Assembly (NCBI GenBank): GCA_030141605.1
Contig: JAQGDQ010000044.1
Location: forward strand, 468,001-532,000
Source of the DNA: Tubiluchus corallicola
Taxonomy: Eukaryota > Priapulida > Priapulimorpha > Priapulimorphida > Tubiluchidae
Direction of reading: 5' to 3'
DNA length: 64,000 nucleotides
Below, one piece after another: positions 59,001 through 64,000 of this stretch (within the stretch, counting starts at the first letter, position 1; every line of letters starts with the position of its first letter). Made by a program: the position numbers and the translations under genes. The notes beneath the pieces were generated by a model. That model saw nothing but the letters and a program-made list of their open reading frames with translations. It searched no databases and had not been told where the DNA came from.

Positions 59001-59072
59001 TAACACCGCTGCAGATGCTATGATAGTGGCTCGCAATGGTACATCCACGACACCTAGCGAAGAGTTCTGGTA
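47876..59072 (+). CDS. SLC6 Na+/Cl- dependent transporter, N-terminal part (glycine-transporter-like)
   Basis: Plasma-membrane symporter coupling uptake of an amino acid or transmitter to Na+ and Cl-. Three coding exons are visible: 47876-48068, 48286-48417 and 58778-59072, with phases 1, 1 and 2 that join without stops into about 206 residues. Exon 1 encodes the N-terminus and TM1 with the substrate/sodium motif [14 protein letters not shown]. Exon 2 encodes TM2 ([13 protein letters not shown] across the junction, then [14 protein letters not shown]). Exon 3 encodes TM3 and the start of the large extracellular loop, with CDNWWNT and several N-glycosylation sequons. TM1-TM3 wording is closest, from memory, to glycine transporters (SLC6A5/A9), but the subtype is inferred. 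The third exon ends at a GTAAGT donor; TM4 onward lies beyond the visible exons. Intron 2 is 10.36 kb and holds a BEL/Pao element in the sense direction. Confidence 0.88.
49258..49668 (+). repeat. 5' LTR of the BEL/Pao element
   Basis: 411 bp, TG...CA ended with five-base inverted termini (TGTGA/TCACA). It contains AATAAA at 49607-49612. It differs from the 3' LTR at six positions, all within its first 125 bp. It also holds a donor-like GTAAGT at 49497 and an acceptor-like TTTTTTTACAG ending at 49597. Confidence 0.95.
49917..50106 (+). pseudogene. gag N-terminus with SAP domain
   Basis: The frame opens with ATG at 49917. Residues of about 20-56 form a SAP motif ([20 protein letters not shown]), the helix-extended-helix DNA-binding fold. 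The frame is lost at a C-rich run near 50095-50106, after which the coiled-coil and glycogenin segment continues in another frame. SAP domains are not universal in BEL/Pao gag. A role in chromatin tethering of the particle or preintegration complex is inference. Confidence 0.65.
50107..51269 (+). pseudogene. Captured glycogenin (GT8) domain fused to a gag coiled coil
   Basis: One frame runs from about 50107 to 50995: a Lys/Gln-rich coiled coil (to about 50370), a linker, then glycogenin from about 50480. The frame breaks in a T run at 50985-50990, and the same domain continues in another frame to the stop at 51267-51269. Glycogenin primes glycogen by glucosylating itself from UDP-glucose. Seen here: [33 protein letters not shown], metal-binding [35 protein letters not shown], a YGYVPA segment matching the self-glucosylated tyrosine region, and [12 protein letters not shown]. 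These cover nearly the whole catalytic domain. There are no introns, no own start codon and no poly(A) tail, which argues for capture from a spliced transcript rather than a separate retropseudogene. Confidence 0.85.
51271..52236 (+). pseudogene. BEL/Pao gag core (DUF1759-like)
   Basis: The frame after the glycogenin stop begins [12 protein letters not shown] and contains [20 protein letters not shown] followed by the [14 protein letters not shown]-like region typical of DUF1759 capsid proteins. An in-frame TAG at 51640-51642 interrupts it in the middle of a conserved block. A frame change occurs at about 52085-52100 before the Ser/Lys-rich stretch leading to the zinc knuckles. Confidence 0.85.
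52225..52575 (+). pseudogene. gag zinc-knuckle segment
   Basis: Cys/His clusters follow the usual BEL/Pao order: [13 protein letters not shown], then [15 protein letters not shown], then a Cys-rich tail [12 protein letters not shown]. These bind RNA in the assembled particle. The frame differs from the preceding gag segment (break near 52225) and from the following protease (break near 52545-52575). Confidence 0.8.
52545..53630 (+). pseudogene. Aspartic protease and start of reverse transcriptase
   Basis: [14 protein letters not shown] stands where the retropepsin-like (DUF1758) active site is expected. The second residue after Asp is Gly where D-S/T-G is usual, which may inactivate it. RT begins near [11 protein letters not shown] and includes [20 protein letters not shown] and the first catalytic Asp in MADIKAMF (about 53583-53606). 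The frame closes early at 53630 after a shift just beyond this block; the RT continues in another frame. Confidence 0.85.
53607..54280 (+). pseudogene. Reverse transcriptase palm and peptidase-A17-like region
   Basis: It continues the RT in a new frame: [16 protein letters not shown], then the catalytic box FYIDD (about 53808-53822), then the Pao-type connecting region ([20 protein letters not shown]). The frame runs to a TAA at 54278-54280, where the RNase H and the first part of integrase should follow but are absent. Confidence 0.85.
54255..55059 (+). pseudogene. Integrase, C-terminal part with DUF5641-like tail
   Basis: Begins abruptly at [18 protein letters not shown]. It keeps RSDCGT (second catalytic Asp) and [18 protein letters not shown] (catalytic Glu). 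The zinc-binding N-terminus and first Asp are missing. The tail [10 protein letters not shown]...GDIGLIKD matches the BEL/Pao integrase C-terminus and includes a 36-bp in-frame duplication (about 54815-54886) coding [12 protein letters not shown] twice with small differences. Confidence 0.88.
55122..55532 (+). repeat. 3' LTR of the BEL/Pao element
   Basis: 411 bp with no length difference from the 5' LTR and six substitutions. It is directly preceded by the purine run AAGGGGGCGG (55112-55121), placed as the polypurine tract for plus-strand priming. Confidence 0.95.
55549..58777. other. Remainder of SLC6 intron 2
   Basis: The stretch contains a (TA)n run at 55991-56018 and the imperfect tandem repeat at 57224-57440. 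Otherwise it is AT-rich with one 81-codon chance frame (57875-58120). No exon with SLC6 similarity is missed by phase, since exon 2 and exon 3 join correctly. Confidence 0.55.
57224..57440. repeat. Imperfect tandem repeat, period about 108 bp
   Basis: Two adjacent copies share GTTGRCCCAC, GGGTCACC, a block ending GTAATATATCAAATTAAAGC, and GCGG. A weaker third copy lies near 57586-57665 (GGTCACTCACAGGGCATCTA). Confidence 0.7.
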
Positions 59073-60799
59073 GTAAGTATTGCATTTTATGGCTTACTGT
59101 GTGAGGTGATGACTTCTTCCTAAATCACGATGGCAACTTGGAAATTTATCACAAAAATAAAGAGATTCAGTTAAAAAAATGAAATAAAGGATTCGAACAT
59201 TTGTTTGTTGAAAGTGCAAATAAAGTTAATGAGTATGTTTCTTTCATTCATTTAATAATCTTGCATAATTACATGACTGTACTTCATGGCAATGTTGCTG
59301 CCATCAATTTTTAAATGACCGTAAAATATGTGACCCAGTGGCCGTATGATTGTACTTGTGCCGAATCAGAGGCAATTTTGGAAACAAGTAACTGAACTGT
59401 AGTTTCATTTGCAAAGTAGTAGTAGTCGTAGTAGTAGTAGTAGTAGTGGTAGTAGTAGACAATTTGTTTAGACAATATTCAACATAGAATATTGCGCATG
59501 CAAAATGACAATTTCTCAAGGAGACTGTCACAAAAAACCTGTAAGGTTGCAGACGTGGCAGCGACTGGAAACACAGAATATTCTACAAGAGTTACAAGAG
59601 TGATATAAGAGTTATCATTACGAGAGTTATCATGCTAAGTTACATTAATGTAGTTGGCATACATAGCAACCAGGTAGATTACGTGAGTCACTATAAGAAG
59701 AGAGATAATTGCTCTTTTAATTGTTTAACAATGTAGCTTAAGCCATAATTCTTACTGTTAAACAAATAAAAATTTAATATTACTGGGGAACAGTGTATGT
59801 GAGAGACTGCTCAGCATACTTGGGTGTTTTACAATAATGCATCTGTAACTGTTGTCTTGTGGACAAAGTGGGTGGTAGACTATAATGATTTTCACAATTT
59901 TGCTAAACTGTTTTCGGTTTTTGCTGCTTTGCAAAACAGAGTGTTTTTTTTCTGTTAAGTGCTAGTCGCCTAGCTTGTTCAAGAGTGTCATAGCAGTTTC
60001 TGACTACATTCTCGCTTCATATGAAAATGCGCATTTTCGGTGAGATGTATAAAAACAAAAATTCTAACAATGTATGAGCTCAAAAAATCTGGCGCCCCTC
60101 AAAGGCTGGTGCGCTAGGCATTGCCTAGTTAGCCTATTGGTTAATACGTCCATGCTATTTGGCCGATTTCTTGGGCCCCGCACACACGCTCAAGCCGAGG
60201 ACGCTATAATGAATAACTAATGAGTATCCGCCGTACAAAGTTCTTGATATTATGAATTTAGCGAAACTATTCAGTATAACATCGTATATCTGTGTTTCAA
60301 CGTTCTTTTTACTGATCGTTTGTTTATTTAATTTGTAATTTTAGTTTATCGTCAGTTCAGTACTAAGTTCAGTTTTAAAAAAAGGTAATTAGTAAGCCCT
60401 AATGCATTAGTTGCGCCAAATGTACACCGAGCTTAGCACGTGATTTAGCTTTGTCCTAGGCGCCTAGCGCAGGTTTTCGGGCTAAAGGAAACAGGGTTTG
60501 CGCGGCGCTCGACCACTATTATAGTATGCAGGCGCATTTTCAAGAAAAGTGTTCGTTAAACTGCGACGAACCTACAGAATAACGTTAATCTAGTAGAGAC
60601 GTTTTACTATTAAAATACGTAGAGCGTTTTCAAAAGTGAAACTGATTAGAACTATACCTACGGTAAACAATTTCACAAGACAGACTAAATAATTTGGCAC
60701 TGCTATCTGTAGATAATTACACTGCAAAAATCATTGACATCACTGTGGCTAATGGTGGACCCTCTAGCCCTCAATACTTTTTGGCTGAGACTGGAGTAC
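59073..60799. other. Downstream of SLC6 exon 3; (GTA)n microsatellite
   Basis: A GTA/TAG triplet run lies at 59417-59458. No exon for TM4 of the transporter was recognised here, so the next exon is either further on or too short to identify by eye. GC-richer fragments at 60085-60200 and 60425-60520 look like old repeat debris. Confidence 0.4.
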
Positions 60800-61064
60800 T
60801 ACACGAAGCAAGTGGCGGCTCGTAGCTAAAATTAGTGGCGGGTACTGCTTCAGAAAATTGTATTCAGGAACGTTACATAACTTCCAAACAGCTATTATCC
60901 CCTTCTTAATGATCCTGGATCCGAGTACCAGTTATCACTTTATTATCTTAGTCACTCTTTCATATACAATATTAATCTCCCTAATTAATATTGATTCTTA
61001 TCTGTCGCATGTGATCGTATAAAACTTGACTTAAGACTGAAGGAGGGGTTCACATCTAGTACAT

Positions 61065-61830
61065 TAATTGCTATAAGGTTATTCACAACCCGGCTACTAG
61101 AGTTTAAGATAAAATCTATAGAGCAATGATTTCTTCTCACAAGATTGTTTCTACGACTCCGCGTTGTGAAAGAGTCTTAATCTCTAAAGCTATCTAGCAA
61201 AAGTTCCCGCAATTGAACTCGTAGAATACTTAATGTACCCAGTAAATCCTTAGATTCGTTTACAGAATTTGATGTTGCTTAACTGAGACACCTCTAAGCA
61301 TACTCGAACTAATCATTTATGATTAAACGAAATCCGTTTATTGTTTACAACAATTACTCTTAGTTTGCTAAATTACAATATATGAACCTAATCGCCAAAG
61401 ACGCTCACAATTTATAATTAGCTCCCAGAGATACTAAACAGTTTCCTTAACTAGTCTTTCACTTCGCACTTAAGGTGCTAATTTACAATGGGAAACATTT
61501 ATTACAATCAACTACACGTCACACTTAAGGTGTCTATTACTGTGATGAAGCTACTATGCAGAGTTGCTCTCAAGTTACGATAGGTTAAGTTCACTTAACA
61601 TGGTGGAATGACCAATGTCAACCGTTCAATTGGTCAATTCCGTTTCCGTTGTGACAATAATTCCTTGCCTTACAATAAATATATGCTTTACCAGCTAAGT
61701 GAGTTCCCATATTTTCTTAATAAATTTATCTGATCCAATTTGGAGGTCTCTTTATCAACATAATCTGATGAAGTTGATAACTTCATTAATTAATCACTTA
61801 ATTCATGATTCCGAAATTTATTCATAACAA
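61065..61830 (-). repeat. Probable 3' LTR of the env retroelement
   Basis: Reading the minus strand from env, the purine run TTTTAGGGGAGGAAAG (61831-61846) looks like a polypurine tract, followed by TTGTTATGAATAAATT as a plausible LTR start. The low-coordinate end is placed near the GCTATAAGG block by comparison with 44505-45715. The 5' LTR lies outside the window, so the boundaries are not proven. Confidence 0.5.
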
Positions 61831-62485
61831 CTTTCCTCCCCTAAAACTCACTTAGATGTGGCTTATATTTAATGTTTCGCTACAAGGTCGCATCTCTTTG
61901 GAGCTCCTTAATTATACACGAATACTACATAACATGTTACATCCTTAAACTATTATGGGACATTCCGTCATGGAGGTCTTGGTGGCGGGACACCATTATC
62001 CATTGGTTTCCTTGACCGGGGTTCACGTATTCACTGTTCACGTATGCATTAGTGTCCTGAGTTCCTTCCTCAGCTACTCCCCTTGTGGTCTTTGCCATCT
62101 TCCATCTTCTTCCCGCCTTTTATCTGCAACGGTCCCATTATCCTGTAACATAAATACAATACGCAGTATCCTTGGTGTCATTTAAACATCTACATAGTTA
62201 ATACAACTATTCACATGCATCCCTTTTACCTAATTGAGTGGCTTCTTTACCATCATCCAATGCTACCAGCCTGTTAATTATGTTTGACTCCTACAATTTT
62301 GAATTATGTCTACCCTTAGATACATTCTTAGGCTTTCTCAGCCTTTTCCGGGTTAGTCTTTCGGGCAGATGGTTGAGGTACTTCCTTCAACTCTATCTCC
62401 TCGGGGTCCCCTACACGCTTTTTGGTCCTCTTGACCTTAACCCTGGGCCCTCGGTCGTCCGGATTCCCAGCGGGTGTACGTCCAG

Positions 62486-64000
62486 TCACCTTATTAGGTT
62501 TTTCGTCATCTGTCGGGTCGGAGTATATCCCGTACCCATTCTAGGTACCAAGGAATTCAAAACTAAAAGGCCACTTCTCCTCTTCCAATAGCACACCACT
62601 CCTACCATCAGAAGGATAGCCGTTATAGCCCCGATCAGGACCCATTTCCTAAAACCCGTCAGCCAGTCTGTGGCTACCGTCTTGCTTAACGCACGTCGTT
62701 GTCGTTTAAGTCGTTCTCCATTCTGTTTAATGGAGGTTTTAAGGTCGTCTAAGGATATGTCAAACTGGTCCCAAGTTTGTGGTACAGGCGGTTTTACATA
62801 TTCAGGGATCATGTCTACCGTGCCAGGAGTTATGTTTTGCAACTCACTCAACTCCTCATAGAACCTCTCAATCACTTCTCTCCTCGGCAACTCAATCTGG
62901 TTCTCTTCTAACCTTATTTGTGAGTTCCAGTAATAATAGGTAGGTAACTCGAAAGTCCTTGAGTGTACCTTACACCCATTCTTCATTACAATTAGTTTAG
63001 GTTCTACAATCCTCTCCTCTGAGGATGCTAATCGATCGGTACCAGGGATTGGGCAAGTATGTGTGATCAGAGTCTCGCCAAAAGGAGACACATACCAAGT
63101 CCCTGCAGTAATATAGGTCACAACTACCTCTGGTTGTTTAATTACCTTCACCCTACGCTCACAGGCTTCTAATATCTCTTCAGGCCTGTTACGAAACAAT
63201 ACGGCTGGACATGCCGTCGCGTAAGCAGTTGACCTTACTGGCACCTTTAGTTGGCACGGTTCTCTACTCTTATCTAGACACAATTCCGTGTCTCTATTCT
63301 CGGGCAAGAAGAACTTAGTCCTCTCTATATTGATACCAAAATATTTCCATCCTGGATTAAGGTAAATATAACCCGTAGAATTCGGCATTACCATAGGCAT
63401 AGGTACGATCTGGAACAAGTCGAACCTATCTTGATCTGGCTGTAGCGATATGAGGGCTAGCACCGCATATCCTCCAACAGTAGCTAATAACGTGACTTCC
63501 ATAGTCTCATAATAATACAGTAAATCTCCTTCCGGCCTTTCCGGCAAGGATAAAGTACTCGGTAACGCCTTCTGTATCTCGTACAGTGTATCTCGCAACT
63601 GTGCAGGTCCCAATAAAAGAGGTGACATCGTGCCTGACAATAAAGTAGACAACATGTCTGTCGTTTTGTGCACATTGTCAGTCAACCTTCACATAGTATG
63701 GGAAATATGCTGCATCAGCGCCATTATTTCTGTTAATGCCACCATCTCATGAGTCATTATCTGTGCGTGGTATGCAAATTCCACCTTAAGTTCCGCTAAA
63801 TTGTATTTTAACTCTGCAGTGTCATTTTGCAACAATATTATATGTTTGGCGTTTTCCTGACTCTGGATGTGTGTATAATTTATTAACGTCACAGACTTTT
63901 CAAGGATGTGCTGCATGGATTCTTGGGAGGCCTGTATCAGATCAAGCTTTCCTGCCAGGGCTTGTAAATCTTCCTCGGTTGCAGTACCTGTTAGGGCTTT
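62486..64000 (-). pseudogene. Retroelement envelope gene of baculovirus-F type, 3' part
   Basis: The main frame (63685-62486) encodes about 399 residues ending in a membrane anchor (WVLIGAITAILLMVGVVCYW, about 62588-62644) and a 33-residue cytoplasmic tail. The body has paired cysteines and sequons, and its layout matches the F-like envelope glycoproteins of errantivirus-type Ty3/Gypsy elements. Upstream in the same frame, separated by a TGA at 63689-63691, lies a heptad-patterned coiled-coil segment that continues to the window edge. The stop suggests a decayed or recoded copy. A basic RQRR lies about 20 residues before the anchor. The N-terminal part, with any cleavage site and fusion peptide, is outside the window. 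Confidence 0.75.

Overview
The window looks like nuclear DNA of an invertebrate animal. It is AT-rich and gene-sparse, full of simple repeats and transposable-element debris, and its genes have spliceosomal introns with GT-AG borders. The phylum cannot be fixed from this window. A BEL/Pao element, an env-bearing retroelement, a short insect-type FMO and a glycine-transporter-like SLC6 gene would suit an aquatic invertebrate, possibly a mollusc, annelid or other lophotrochozoan. All exon models were built by eye from reading frames, family motifs and splice phases.

Layout. 1-28,300: no convincing gene, only microsatellites, minisatellites, palindromes, tRNA-like SINE remnants and a 300-bp MITE-like element. 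29,384-36,217 (minus): a complete eight-exon CHST15-like carbohydrate sulfotransferase of 461 residues whose phases all agree. Its last exon lies between the arms of a perfect 374-bp inverted repeat. Another exon carries an in-frame 15-residue duplication and ends at a GC donor beside a roughly 390-bp (GA/TC)n tract. 40,098-41,534 (minus): a complete two-exon flavin-containing monooxygenase of 442 residues, with a second, diverged inverted repeat at its 3' end. 44,505-45,715: an LTR-like segment. 47,876-59,072 and probably onward (plus): the first three coding exons of an SLC6 neurotransmitter transporter. 60,800-64,000 (minus): the 3' end of an env-bearing LTR retroelement.

The main discovery candidate is in the second SLC6 intron. 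A BEL/Pao LTR retrotransposon (49,258-55,532, two 411-bp LTRs, same strand as the gene) carries an intron-less glycogenin (GT8 glucosyltransferase) catalytic domain inside its gag region, in frame with an upstream basic coiled-coil segment. The glycogenin part keeps the DAD metal motif, the substrate-binding blocks and the tyrosine region of family members. The copy is broken by several frameshifts, one nonsense codon and a deletion that removes RNase H and the first part of integrase. It is flanked by an unusually long 16-bp direct repeat.

The three host genes have no obvious functional link: a Golgi sulfotransferase for sulfated glycans, a soluble N/S-oxygenase and a plasma-membrane amino-acid transporter.
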